Made by a program: the position numbers and the translations under genes
Shown: positions 24,612 to 33,535 of the stretch, piece by piece
How the letters are laid out: every line of letters begins with the position of its first letter
How positions within the stretch are numbered: position 1 is the first letter of the stretch
Source of the DNA: Sediminibacterium sp.
GTDB taxonomy: Bacteria > Bacteroidota > Bacteroidia > Chitinophagales > Chitinophagaceae
Length of the DNA stretch: 64,000 nt
Direction: 5' to 3'
Assembly (NCBI GenBank): GCA_017537025.1
Contig: JAFWCB010000005.1
Span: 62,001 to 126,000 of the forward strand
The notes under the pieces: generated by a model
The model's input: only the letters and a program-made list of their open reading frames with translations
The model's database searches: none
What the model was told of the DNA's origin: nothing

Positions 24612-26180
24612 TTATCGAATATTGTATACGACCCAGTTTTCGGTTTCAAATACCCTACTGGGTTGTATTTGTAATCTTTCGCGCATGATACCTAAGTTAT
24701 ACGCATTCATAACGGTATAGTTATGTAATCTGTTATTACGTTTGGCAATCACCATATACTGTACCGTTAGCGTAGGGTTTTCAATAACAGTAACAAAACT
24801 TTTTTGTAATGGCATTACTAAGCCGGTTAAATCGGGCAAATACGCTACAATACCATAAGCAGATGCATCATCAATTAATACAGGCCTTTTGGGCGATTTA
24901 ATAGCAGCTATATACTCAGCTAGCTTCTGAATTTCTGTTTGTGATCTGGGATGAAACCAATTGGATGTTTGAGATGCAGAAACAAAAAATTGTTGTTCTT
25001 CTACATCATTGGTTTCACTAAAATAATAATAGCTACCATAAATAGTTAAAGCAGTGGCAATGTATAGCGCAGGAGCTGTTAATTTTTTAAATCGCTTTTT
25101 CGTTGAATAGAACCCTAGTGCAGCAATACCCATTACTGTAACTATCACATAGTATTCCACAGTAAGGTATATGCGAGTATCGATCAATATAATGGAAAAG
25201 AATATCAGGGGAGTTATGATTGTGAACAATTCATATAACTTACCTCTAAAGATGAGTAGGGAGAGAATAAAAATAGGAGATAGCATTGCCACAAAAACTT
25301 GAAATACAATTTGTGTTTGCTTAGCAATATTAGCTCCCTTTACCATTTCTAAAACGGTTGTAAGGGACGTGCTTCCTGTAACACGCCAATTAGCGTATTG
25401 ACTGGTTAAGAAATAAGTAGGATCCCCGGCATGCGCGTTATTTAAAGTCCTGAATAAATAAACCGCTCCGAGCGGCAATAAAAACAAAACTAAATATAAG
25501 GAAAGCGTACGATTGGCTAATTTCCTTCGAAGCGAACGATTATTAAGTGCTTGATAATATTGAAATACCGGTAAATCGGTCTTAGACACTTTGATCCCTT
25601 CAATAGATACCAACACAATAAAAGGGAAAAAAGATAATAACATCCATATAAAATTGATCTCTGTAAAAACCAAACAAGTAAGGTATATACTGGCTAGGGA
25701 GAGATAGTATGTTGTTTGATTCCGATAGTAGTAAAACAGGCTTCGAAAAAGTAAATAAAAAAATAGCATAATAGCCGCTATATTTCTACCACTTATTGCG
25801 GCAAATACGAACTCCCAATTAAACAAGAATAACAGCAATAAACAGGTTTGCATGGTTTTAGGAGGCAAATCAGTTTTTTCTAAATCGCTTGCCATAAAAA
25901 AGAAGAGCAACGTCATCATAACGATAGATGCCGCAACAGGTGCAAAAAGGTATCCAAATGGAGCGAAAACAATTGCTGATAAAAAAACAGTAGTGGGATA
26001 GGTAGTACCGAGCGTTAACAATGTGTTTTCTTTAAACTCGAAAAGGAGTTTTAATTTCTCTGCATAAAACAGTCGTTCCGTATGTTCGAACCCACTTCTA
26101 AATAATACCCATGCAACCACTAAGTAATATACTACCAGCAGCAATGAGGCGATCTTTATATGTCGGCTATTTGATTTCAT
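24612..26180 (-). CDS. Polytopic membrane protein of the polysaccharide locus
   Basis: 522 residues with about ten predicted membrane helices in the first 370 residues. A soluble tail of about 140 residues follows (SQTSNWFHPRSQTEIQKL ... FETENWVVYNIR). The plan resembles GT-C glycosyltransferases or polymerases, with an early acidic pocket and a C-terminal extracytoplasmic domain, but no catalytic motif is certain. It is the last gene of the minus-strand synthase run, 3 nt after the glycosyltransferase, so a role in modifying, polymerising or exporting the same glycan is inferred. Its stop abuts fadN's. Confidence 0.75.
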   Translation of the reverse strand: MKSNSRHIKIASLLLVVYYLVVAWVLFRSGFEHTERLFYAEKLKLLFEFKENTLLTLGTTYPTTVFLSAIVFAPFGYLFAPVAASIVMMTLLFFFMASDLEKTDLPPKTMQTCLLLLFLFNWEFVFAAISGRNIAAIMLFFYLLFRSLFYYYRNQTTYYLSLASIYLTCLVFTEINFIWMLLSFFPFIVLVSIEGIKVSKTDLPVFQYYQALNNRSLRRKLANRTLSLYLVLFLLPLGAVYLFRTLNNAHAGDPTYFLTSQYANWRVTGSTSLTTVLEMVKGANIAKQTQIVFQVFVAMLSPIFILSLLIFRGKLYELFTIITPLIFFSIILIDTRIYLTVEYYVIVTVMGIAALGFYSTKKRFKKLTAPALYIATALTIYGSYYYFSETNDVEEQQFFVSASQTSNWFHPRSQTEIQKLAEYIAAIKSPKRPVLIDDASAYGIVAYLPDLTGLVMPLQKSFVTVIENPTLTVQYMVIAKRNNRLHNYTVMNAYNLGIMRERLQIQPSRVFETENWVVYNIR

Positions 26181-26183
26181 ATA

Positions 26184-28037
26184 TTAGGTTGCATTGGCTG
26201 CAGCAGAAGAATGCGATACTTTGGTTAATCCATGGTTTGTTTTCTCCCAATAAAACGGTTTATATATCAGTTGCCATAATCCTTTATAAGCAGCAATAGA
26301 ATGCATTAACCAATATATAGGGTTTAGAATGGCAAATAAAATCAACTCGTAATACCTTCTTTTAAATACGGCTAGCATATTTACATATACCATCAGCGTA
26401 TTCCCGGCAACAAAGTTGAAGATAGAAATGTATAGTACCCAATCCGGGAAAATAACGCGTACTGCTTGCAAATCAAATATCAGGTATATAACAAAAAAAG
26501 AAAGCAGCACCGGGTATAATAAAAAAGTAATAGGCGTTCCACCTACGAAGAAATTAAATCCGAAGAACCCTCTCCATCCAATTTTACCAATCAATCGAAC
26601 CGGGTTACGCATATGTACCAAAGTTGTTTGCATATATCCTTTGATCCATCTAGAACGTTGGCGAATCCAGTTAAAGGGTTCGTTATTTGCTTCTTCTAAA
26701 GTGGTACTGTTAACTACTCCTACTTTATATTTCTTCTCAAACACACGAACACCTAAGTCTGCGTCTTCCGTTACATTGAAAGGATCCCAACCACCAAGTT
26801 CGATGAGTTTATCTAATTTAAAATGATTAGAAGTACCTCCTAATGGAATCGGAACGTCTAACGATTGTAAGCCGGGCAGCATATAATCGAACCAGTAAGA
26901 ATACTCCAACGTAAACATTCTGGTTAGTAGATTTTCGTTTTTATTGAAATAGTTCAGTGCTCCTTGCAATACGATATAATCCTTTGGCAATTTTCGGAAT
27001 AGCGCAACTACTTTTTTCAGCTGATCTGAATCCGGTACATCTTCAGCATCATAAATAGTAAGATATTTACCCTTACAGAAAAATAAACCATAATTACATG
27101 CTTTCGGTTTTGTTTTAGGCATGTGAAAGGGTACTACTATGGTTTCGAAGTTAGCCGGGAAATCGAGGTTTCGAACCGCATTTAGTGTTTTATCATCATC
27201 TTCCTCAATTAAAAGCTTTACATCTAGTTTGCCCCGAGGATAATCTAAGCTTCGCAAATTCCAAATCAGTTTACGAATCAGTTTATCTTCTTTATATACC
27301 GGCAATAAGATAGTATAAACGGGTAATGAATCATTGTTAACCGCTTTCACCTCTTCTTTGGTAATGGTTTCATGTAATTCATACCGAGAGCCTTTCAATG
27401 CCAGATACAATTTGAATAAAATGGCAAACAAAAAAGTACCGCTAAAAAATAAATTGAAGAAAATAAATGTGTTCACTAAATTATAAGTGAGCAACATAAA
27501 AAATAAAGCGATCAATCCAAAAATAAAGATGAGCTGAGGATCGGTAAATGTAGTTAATCCGGAACTTGCCGGGTCTTTTCGCATCAAACTAAATACAGCT
27601 TCTTTCACATAATATTCGCCTCTTAATTTATGAACCATCCAGGTGATATCTAGATCGGAGGCAGCCACCATGGTGATGCGGGTAGCAAATTTATTTTCCA
27701 GTGCACCGATCAGTTTTTCATCCATCGGATCGGCTGCTGCGACAATTAGCTTACCCTTACCATCATTTCTAATCGGTAGGTATAGAAAAGAATTGAGGTG
27801 TTGGAGATCGCATTTATCTACAAATCCCTGATCAATCACTTCATTTCTAACATCTACCAAAGGGTAACCGGATCGCTCGAGGAAATGTACATATTCCTTT
27901 CTGGTAAGAAATCCGAAGTTCAGTGCCGCTTTAATGGAGGCATAGTTAAACTCTTCGGCAATCACTTCTATCTGTTCGAGTTTCGATACGGTGAATTGTC
28001 CGGCACTCAACATATTATTTAAAGCAGAAACCGGCAT
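26184..28037 (-). CDS. Membrane GT2 polysaccharide synthase with N-terminal MshEN-like domain
   Basis: 617 residues. Residues about 15-135 look like the GspE/MshE N-terminal domain (pattern YPLVDVRNEVID), which in MshE and NfrB binds cyclic di-GMP. Two helices (about 165-212) are followed by a family 2 glycosyltransferase domain with all processive signatures: EEDDD (279-283), DAED (330-333), TEDAD (423-427) and QRSRW (460-464, the QxxRW motif). Several more helices follow (about 500-600). This is the BcsA/NfrB/XagB-like layout; PilZ is absent, so cyclic di-GMP control, if any, would act through the N-terminal domain. Partner: the BcsB-like protein just upstream. The sugar made is unknown; a beta-linked glucan or similar fits the nearby GH5. 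Confidence 0.85.
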   Translation of the reverse strand: MPVSALNNMLSAGQFTVSKLEQIEVIAEEFNYASIKAALNFGFLTRKEYVHFLERSGYPLVDVRNEVIDQGFVDKCDLQHLNSFLYLPIRNDGKGKLIVAAADPMDEKLIGALENKFATRITMVAASDLDITWMVHKLRGEYYVKEAVFSLMRKDPASSGLTTFTDPQLIFIFGLIALFFMLLTYNLVNTFIFFNLFFSGTFLFAILFKLYLALKGSRYELHETITKEEVKAVNNDSLPVYTILLPVYKEDKLIRKLIWNLRSLDYPRGKLDVKLLIEEDDDKTLNAVRNLDFPANFETIVVPFHMPKTKPKACNYGLFFCKGKYLTIYDAEDVPDSDQLKKVVALFRKLPKDYIVLQGALNYFNKNENLLTRMFTLEYSYWFDYMLPGLQSLDVPIPLGGTSNHFKLDKLIELGGWDPFNVTEDADLGVRVFEKKYKVGVVNSTTLEEANNEPFNWIRQRSRWIKGYMQTTLVHMRNPVRLIGKIGWRGFFGFNFFVGGTPITFLLYPVLLSFFVIYLIFDLQAVRVIFPDWVLYISIFNFVAGNTLMVYVNMLAVFKRRYYELILFAILNPIYWLMHSIAAYKGLWQLIYKPFYWEKTNHGLTKVSHSSAAANAT

Positions 28038-28061
28038 AGGGTATTATCTGGTATAGAACGG

Positions 28062-28661
28062 TTAAACGATTTCCTGAGAGCGTTTCACTCTTCTTCTCAC
28101 AAAGAAGAATAAAGCAACTAACAATAATACAGCTCCAATCATGATGAACAACTTATAGTTATTCCAGAAGAGTAGTAAATTATTCTTATCGCCCCGATAG
28201 GTTACTACACCGGCGTTATCAGGCAACTTGAAGAAGAAATTACTTTTTCCTCTATTATTGGCAATACACACATTACTTTCGATAGCGGAATATTGTGAGC
28301 CGAAACTACTGATTACACTTTCGAAGGCATCCCCAACCGCGGTATCACCTAAGGCGGTTACTAATAAATAGGTTGTTGGCCCTTGTTTAAATATTTGAGC
28401 GATACCGCTGCTGGCAAAGTCGTTGATCGAGTAGGCTGTTTGTCCGCTTACGTCTTTATATAACTGAAAATCTCTGGTAAACTGAACTGGTAAGGAGCTT
28501 GTAAAGTTCTTTACAAAAGGGTCATTTCGTTGAACTAAAGCAATAGCGTTAAAATCACGGAGTTCGTCGGGCGTAACTTTATCGCTTGTAACCATTTCAG
28601 GTATATACAGATAATTAGCAGGTATAGTGGTGGTATTCAGTTGATGTATAAGCTCTCCCAT
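28062..28661 (-). CDS. BcsB-like subunit, C-terminal fragment
   Basis: 199 residues that continue the BcsB-like protein of the next entry in a second frame. It ends with one membrane helix (about 168-190, LFIMIGAVLLLVALFFFV) and a basic tail RRRVKR, the usual membrane anchor of BcsB. It has no signal peptide. If one base is removed at about 28662-28669 the upstream frame reads through LPSLSFF into MGELIHQL without any gap in the family pattern. Either a single-base frameshift (mutation or sequencing error) has split the gene, or this half is made by re-initiation at its internal ATG or by +1 recoding. Confidence 0.75.
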   Translation of the reverse strand: MGELIHQLNTTTIPANYLYIPEMVTSDKVTPDELRDFNAIALVQRNDPFVKNFTSSLPVQFTRDFQLYKDVSGQTAYSINDFASSGIAQIFKQGPTTYLLVTALGDTAVGDAFESVISSFGSQYSAIESNVCIANNRGKSNFFFKLPDNAGVVTYRGDKNNLLLFWNNYKLFIMIGAVLLLVALFFFVRRRVKRSQEIV

Positions 28662-30108
28662 GGAAGAAACTTAAAGAAGGTAATAAAGAAGGAGTTACCA
28701 CGAATTTTAATGCCTTCTTACGGAATTCACCGGGGTAGTTGAAGAAATTATAAAACTCATTTACTTTTTCTCCCGAAAAAACAAGATTTGATGTTTTGGT
28801 ATCAATAAATCCAAAGAAGTTAGCGAATCCTTCTTTACAAATACTTCCTTGTGGATGGAATCGCATTTCTACGATTAAAGAGTTATTTTTTGTAAGTAAG
28901 TATGGTTTTAAGTCGATATCCCCTGCGAAATTCGTACGATCGTGTAAATCGGTACTGAAAACTAAGTTATCATTGAGGTATACGTTCAAAAAGCCACGGT
29001 CTCCGCTTTTCAATAAAGAGAGCATGGCTTCTAAATGGAAAGTAAGTTTTTTGGGAATAGCGTTATAATCTGATAAGGAAAAAGCATAGTTAGTTTTTAG
29101 TGCTCCAACCCCTTCCATAATACGAGGTGTACCTCCCAACTCTTCCAAAGAGAATACAACCGGCAATGCATTTTTTTCGAAATAGTTGGGTGCTCCGTTA
29201 TCAATAATCATTCGATAAGAGAAACTGCTATTGATAATCTTATAGTTTGTAAGCACATTAATAGCTTTCTTATATCCGGCTTCATCCTTACCGGTAATAA
29301 CCAATACATGCCTGTTATCGCCATAAGGTATGAGGTTAGCGATACATCCTTGTCCGGCTTGAAATTCAGGCAATAGCGCTCGCAAAACCGCGGGTATTTT
29401 ATTATATAATCCTGTAACAACTGTATTTCCTAAGGTGTCTGTTTCTTTATAATTATCTGTTTTTACTTTAACCAAGCTGGCACGCTGCTTCATCAATGCA
29501 TATAATACTCCACTGGAAAGTAAGTCGTTCAAATCTGAATTTACGGGAGTACTAATTCTATCATATTCGAGAATGGTTTCTTTTAAACTTTGATAATACG
29601 TTACTTTTTCTTGTTTGGCAACTGCCAGATATGAACTATTTCTAACAGACATCCAAATGGCAGGATTATCAACATCTTTACAGAACTCATCAGACATGGC
29701 CATTTTGGCATCAATACGAACTTTAATAAAGCGACCGTCGGGTTGTACAAAGCGGCTGTTCAATGGAATGGTAATTACCATTACGGAATCGATAGCCGTT
29801 GCTGCTAAGCGTTCTGTATGAACCGGCTCATCTTTTAGAGATACCGTAACTGCTGAAATCCTATTGTTTAAAACCGGTGATGGTTTAATATTCAACACCA
29901 ATTTCATATTGTTCAGATCATCGCGTGGTTGCACTTTCACGAAATAAGTAAGGGCTCCGGCAATACCGGTGATAGACTCATTCCGATAGCCCATATCTTC
30001 CAATGTACGCTTGGAAGGGTCGGTATTTATCGCTTCTGTATTGGCTTGTGCAAATACTGCCTGAACAAATAGCAGTAAGCCAAAGAGTAGGGATATTTTT
30101 GTTTTCAT
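28615..30108 (-). CDS. BcsB-like synthase subunit, N-terminal fragment (frameshifted)
   Basis: Periplasmic partner of the glycosyltransferase. The start is ATG 30108, giving signal peptide MKTKISLLFGLLLFVQAVFA; the frame reaches far upstream into the kinase gene and that part is not real. Family marks: EFCKDVDNPAIWMSVRNSSYL (BcsB carbohydrate-binding and linker pattern) and a second module with FAGDIDLKPYLL and HPQGSICKEG. The frame leaves the family pattern after LPSLSFF and ends about 15 codons later in unrelated residues (HGRAYTSTEYHH). It overlaps the C-terminal fragment by 47 bases. Without the tail the protein would lack its membrane anchor. Confidence 0.78.
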   Translation of the reverse strand: MKTKISLLFGLLLFVQAVFAQANTEAINTDPSKRTLEDMGYRNESITGIAGALTYFVKVQPRDDLNNMKLVLNIKPSPVLNNRISAVTVSLKDEPVHTERLAATAIDSVMVITIPLNSRFVQPDGRFIKVRIDAKMAMSDEFCKDVDNPAIWMSVRNSSYLAVAKQEKVTYYQSLKETILEYDRISTPVNSDLNDLLSSGVLYALMKQRASLVKVKTDNYKETDTLGNTVVTGLYNKIPAVLRALLPEFQAGQGCIANLIPYGDNRHVLVITGKDEAGYKKAINVLTNYKIINSSFSYRMIIDNGAPNYFEKNALPVVFSLEELGGTPRIMEGVGALKTNYAFSLSDYNAIPKKLTFHLEAMLSLLKSGDRGFLNVYLNDNLVFSTDLHDRTNFAGDIDLKPYLLTKNNSLIVEMRFHPQGSICKEGFANFFGFIDTKTSNLVFSGEKVNEFYNFFNYPGEFRKKALKFVVTPSLLPSLSFFHGRAYTSTEYHHYTC

Positions 30109-30124
30109 AACAGCGTATTTAGGA

Positions 30125-31492
30125 CTAAGCAAGTTTAAATTTGATTTTGAAATAGTTACCAATAGCTTCATTACTCTCATAACTAAGCGTTCCGCCCATG
30201 TCGGTTGTAAGTTGTTTGGAAATGGAAAAACCCATTCCTGATTGGGTAACGGCATAATCGGACTGATTTGGGGCTTGGAGCCTGTTAAAATATTCATCCA
30301 GTTTATCCATGCCAATTGGCGTACCCTTATTGATAATTTCAATAATACAGTTCCCATCACTATCTCCCGCATGTATGCTAACGGCCGATCCTTTCTGGAT
30401 AAACCTAATAACGTTAGAAAGGAGCTTAAATAATATATGACGAAGAAATATTTTATCCAGATTTACCATTACGGCAGCAGGGGACAGGTGAACCTGCAGG
30501 CTCACTTGTTTAATACTAGCCGCATCTACCAATGAAATAGCCGCTTTTTCAACCTCCGGAATGATATCGAAGGTTTCAAATCGGTATTCGATTTTTCCGG
30601 AATCGGCCTCAGCAGAATCGGCCAATTTTTTAGATAAATAGTGTAATTTCTCATTACCCATAGTTATATAGCTCAGAATTTCCTTCTGATCTGCTGTAAG
30701 ATTGCTCGATTTTCTATTTATAAGATCTATTGAAATTTGGTTCGATCCAATAAAGTTCTTCAAATCGTGAATCATAATATTTAAGGTGTTCTGCCGGTAA
30801 TCGCTCAACTCCTTTAATCGTCTGTTGGCTTCTTCAATAATATGATGCTGATCGTTGATTTTTTCATTTTGCTCTAACATGCGCTTATTCGATTCCTCAA
30901 TGATCAAGTTTTTTTCTGTTTCCCTTTTGATAACCTGATATCGATTATAGGCAATAAAACAGGAAAAAGCGGATACCAGAAAATAGACCCCACCTCCATT
31001 GGCGATGAGCGCACCATAGCCCACCATTCTACTATTGATCGAATATAATACCACTATGATGGCATAAGAAATAGCGCAATGCAGCTGCGCAAAAATAGGC
31101 TTCCAGAAAACCGTGGTATTGAGTAACAGCATCATTACAGAGCCCAATAAAAAATAGGGTAATGCATTAGTTATAGGTACAATACCGCAAACCAATGCCA
31201 TTAAACAAACATTTGCTCCAACAACCAGATTAAGAATTAATTGATAGTTCCACCTACGGCGAGTACCGAAAAAATAGAAAAAATAGGATATACAAAAGAA
31301 AATCACCCGAATAGCCAACAAATAAAGCCACTCTTCCTTCATAAACAATACATCTAAGAGCCAAAAGAGAGGAAGTGAGAATATGATCGTCCATACAGCC
31401 ACATTAGAGAAATAGGCCCCTCGCTTATTCAATTCGTTTGTAAGCTTTTGTCGGTCTATATTTACATAAGGAATCCTATGATAATCGATCAT
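30125..31492 (-). CDS. Membrane sensor histidine kinase of the polysaccharide locus
   Basis: 455 residues. About six membrane helices (30-185), a coiled coil (190-235), then a kinase core with phosphoacceptor His242 in NIMIHDLKNFIGS. The ATPase domain has LLSNVIRF as a weak N box and SGMGFSISKQL as G2 box. The DFG-like G1 box is hard to see (IIEIINKGTPIGMD), so activity may be reduced. Its response regulator is not in the window. It is the first gene of the minus-strand synthase operon and probably controls it or senses its state. Its ATG lies only 9 nt from that of the divergent GH5 gene, leaving no room for a separate promoter. Confidence 0.85.
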   Translation of the reverse strand: MIDYHRIPYVNIDRQKLTNELNKRGAYFSNVAVWTIIFSLPLFWLLDVLFMKEEWLYLLAIRVIFFCISYFFYFFGTRRRWNYQLILNLVVGANVCLMALVCGIVPITNALPYFLLGSVMMLLLNTTVFWKPIFAQLHCAISYAIIVVLYSINSRMVGYGALIANGGGVYFLVSAFSCFIAYNRYQVIKRETEKNLIIEESNKRMLEQNEKINDQHHIIEEANRRLKELSDYRQNTLNIMIHDLKNFIGSNQISIDLINRKSSNLTADQKEILSYITMGNEKLHYLSKKLADSAEADSGKIEYRFETFDIIPEVEKAAISLVDAASIKQVSLQVHLSPAAVMVNLDKIFLRHILFKLLSNVIRFIQKGSAVSIHAGDSDGNCIIEIINKGTPIGMDKLDEYFNRLQAPNQSDYAVTQSGMGFSISKQLTTDMGGTLSYESNEAIGNYFKIKFKLA

Positions 31493-31501
31493 AAATTAAG
31501 T

Positions 31502-32623
31502 ATGCAACAAGTATTTTACAATAGGGTGAATTTAAATCTTATCTGCCTAAACCGCTCTTTTCTCATTGCTAGTTTACTAACAACCATTACACTGTTTTCG
31601 GCTTTCACTGCTAACGCTCAAAGTAGTACAGAAATTGTGCGTCAGTCGCTTAATAAGGGGGTTAACCTTTCTTTTTTAGAACATTATTGGACAGACCCCG
31701 TTCATTTATATGAGAAAGAGGTAGACGATAAAATAAAAGATATTGCCCGCAAAGGTTTTCGGGCGGTACGTTTACCGATTGCTTTTGATCATTTTACAAC
31801 TGATGGCAATACGCAATTGAACCAAGAAATACTTAGAAAGATACATCTGATTTATGCCAAATGTTTACAACAAAACTTAAAGTTGGTATTAGTTTACCAT
31901 TATGGTCGTCTTCGGAATGATAACTTATATAGTGAGAATGACCGAATCATTCGACTTTGGAAACAGGTTATGCAGTCTCTTCGAGTATACCCTTCCAGCC
32001 AATTGGTATATGAATTATATAATGAGCCCACTACCGATATGGATATATGGAAATCCGCTGCTACTACTTTGGTACGAGAATTGAGAAAAGAAGACCCCGA
32101 ACGTATTTTTATTATTGGCGGAGCTAATTATAATGGAATTAATGAGCTTTTAACGATGGGGAAGTTGGCAGTAGATGATGGTAAAATTTTATATACTTTC
32201 CATTTTTATGAACCTTATATTTTTACCCACCAAGGCGCTGATTGGACACCCGAAAAAACTTATATCACCGGCTTCCCCTACCCTTTCAAACAAAATAAGA
32301 TGCCCAAAGTGCCCGATCTAAATGATTTTTCTGAATTAGCCAAAGACTATCGGAGATACTATAAGGAAGCTACCTATGATTATCTCTTCAACAGAATCAA
32401 ACAAATCAGCGACCAGGCTAAAAGGCAAAATTTACCGCTTATCTGCACAGAAACCGGTGTTATCAATTTTGCCGATATCAATTCAAAATCGAATTACCTT
32501 AGAGATATTACAAGTATTATGACAGAAATGGATATACCGGTATTTTTATGGGATTATGATGATAAATTTTCGGTTATCCAACACAGGAAAATTATTCGTT
32601 CATTGAAAAAATGGTTACGATAG
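31502..32623 (+). CDS. Secreted GH5 family glycoside hydrolase beside the synthase operon
   Basis: 373 residues from ATG 31502. Signal peptide ends in SAFTANA about residue 39. GH5 marks are the acid/base in YELYNEPT (Glu175) and the nucleophile in LICTETGVI (Glu317). It shares FHFYEPYIFTHQGADW with the GH5 lipoprotein at 2018. In bacterial cellulose-type systems an endoglucanase (BcsZ, usually GH8) sits with the synthase and trims the nascent chain; by position this GH5 could do the same job. The frame extends 18 codons upstream past another ATG, inside the kinase gene. Gap of 10 nt to the ABC transporter genes on the same strand. Confidence 0.87.
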   Translation: MQQVFYNRVNLNLICLNRSFLIASLLTTITLFSAFTANAQSSTEIVRQSLNKGVNLSFLEHYWTDPVHLYEKEVDDKIKDIARKGFRAVRLPIAFDHFTTDGNTQLNQEILRKIHLIYAKCLQQNLKLVLVYHYGRLRNDNLYSENDRIIRLWKQVMQSLRVYPSSQLVYELYNEPTTDMDIWKSAATTLVRELRKEDPERIFIIGGANYNGINELLTMGKLAVDDGKILYTFHFYEPYIFTHQGADWTPEKTYITGFPYPFKQNKMPKVPDLNDFSELAKDYRRYYKEATYDYLFNRIKQISDQAKRQNLPLICTETGVINFADINSKSNYLRDITSIMTEMDIPVFLWDYDDKFSVIQHRKIIRSLKKWLR

Positions 32624-32633
32624 TAATAAATAT

Positions 32634-33530
32634 ATGAGCACTATTTTATCAATCTCCGGCTTATCTAAATCTTATGGTAAGGTTCAGGCGCTTAAAAATG
32701 TTTCGCTTCAAATACCCAAAGGAAGTGTGTTTGGTATTTTGGGCCCGAATGGAAGTGGAAAAACAACTTTGATGAGTATTGTATTGGATATTCTGAGGGC
32801 AGATACAGGTGCTTATGGTTGGTTTGAGCAGCCTAATACGAAAGGAGATCGAAAAAGAATAGGATCGTTACTGGAAACTCCAAATTTCTATCATTATTTA
32901 TCTGCAGTAGATAATTTAAAAGTTACGCATGCAATAAGTGGACGAGGAGATGCTGAAGCTATTGATCAGGTTCTGAAAATAGTAAAGCTCTACGAGCGGA
33001 GAAAGAGTAGATTCAGCACTTATAGTTTAGGGATGAAACAGCGCCTGGCTATTGCCGCAGCCTTATTAGGGAATCCGGAGGTGCTTTTATTGGATGAACC
33101 CACGAACGGCTTAGATCCTGTAGGTATAGCAGAGATACGTGATTTAATAAAGGAGATGGCCAAGCAAGGGATCACCATCATTATTGCAAGCCATTTATTA
33201 GATGAGGTTGAAAAAATTTGTACCCATGTTGCCATCTTAAAAAAAGGAGAATTATTAACCGCAGGCCCCGTTGCTGAAGTTTTAGCAAATGAAGATATTG
33301 TAGAAGTAGCTAGTTCAAATTTAGAAACACTTGAGAACTGTTTACAAAGCATGGGTGGATATTCTAATCTAGTACATCATGATGGGAAGATTCAATTATA
33401 CTATCCGGTAGGCAAAGCAGATTTAGCAGCGATTAATCAATACTGTTTTACCCAAGGGGTAGTACTCAATATATTGATCCATCGCAAAAAAAGTTTAGAA
33501 ACAAAATTCTTTGAACTCACCAACGATTAA
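32634..33530 (+). CDS. ABC transporter ATP-binding protein (CcmA-like)
   Basis: 298 residues: Walker A GPNGSGKTTLMS, signature YSLGMKQRLAIAAAL, Walker B VLLLDEPTNGLDP, switch histidine IIASHLLDEV, and a C-terminal extension of about 80 residues typical of the ABC-2/antibiotic-exporter group. The permease follows by 5 nt. It could be a drug, lipid or polymer exporter; the distance of 10 nt to the GH5 gene hints at shared transcription, but a part in the polysaccharide pathway is only a guess. Confidence 0.88.
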   Translation: MSTILSISGLSKSYGKVQALKNVSLQIPKGSVFGILGPNGSGKTTLMSIVLDILRADTGAYGWFEQPNTKGDRKRIGSLLETPNFYHYLSAVDNLKVTHAISGRGDAEAIDQVLKIVKLYERRKSRFSTYSLGMKQRLAIAAALLGNPEVLLLDEPTNGLDPVGIAEIRDLIKEMAKQGITIIIASHLLDEVEKICTHVAILKKGELLTAGPVAEVLANEDIVEVASSNLETLENCLQSMGGYSNLVHHDGKIQLYYPVGKADLAAINQYCFTQGVVLNILIHRKKSLETKFFELTND

Positions 33531-33535
33531 AATGT

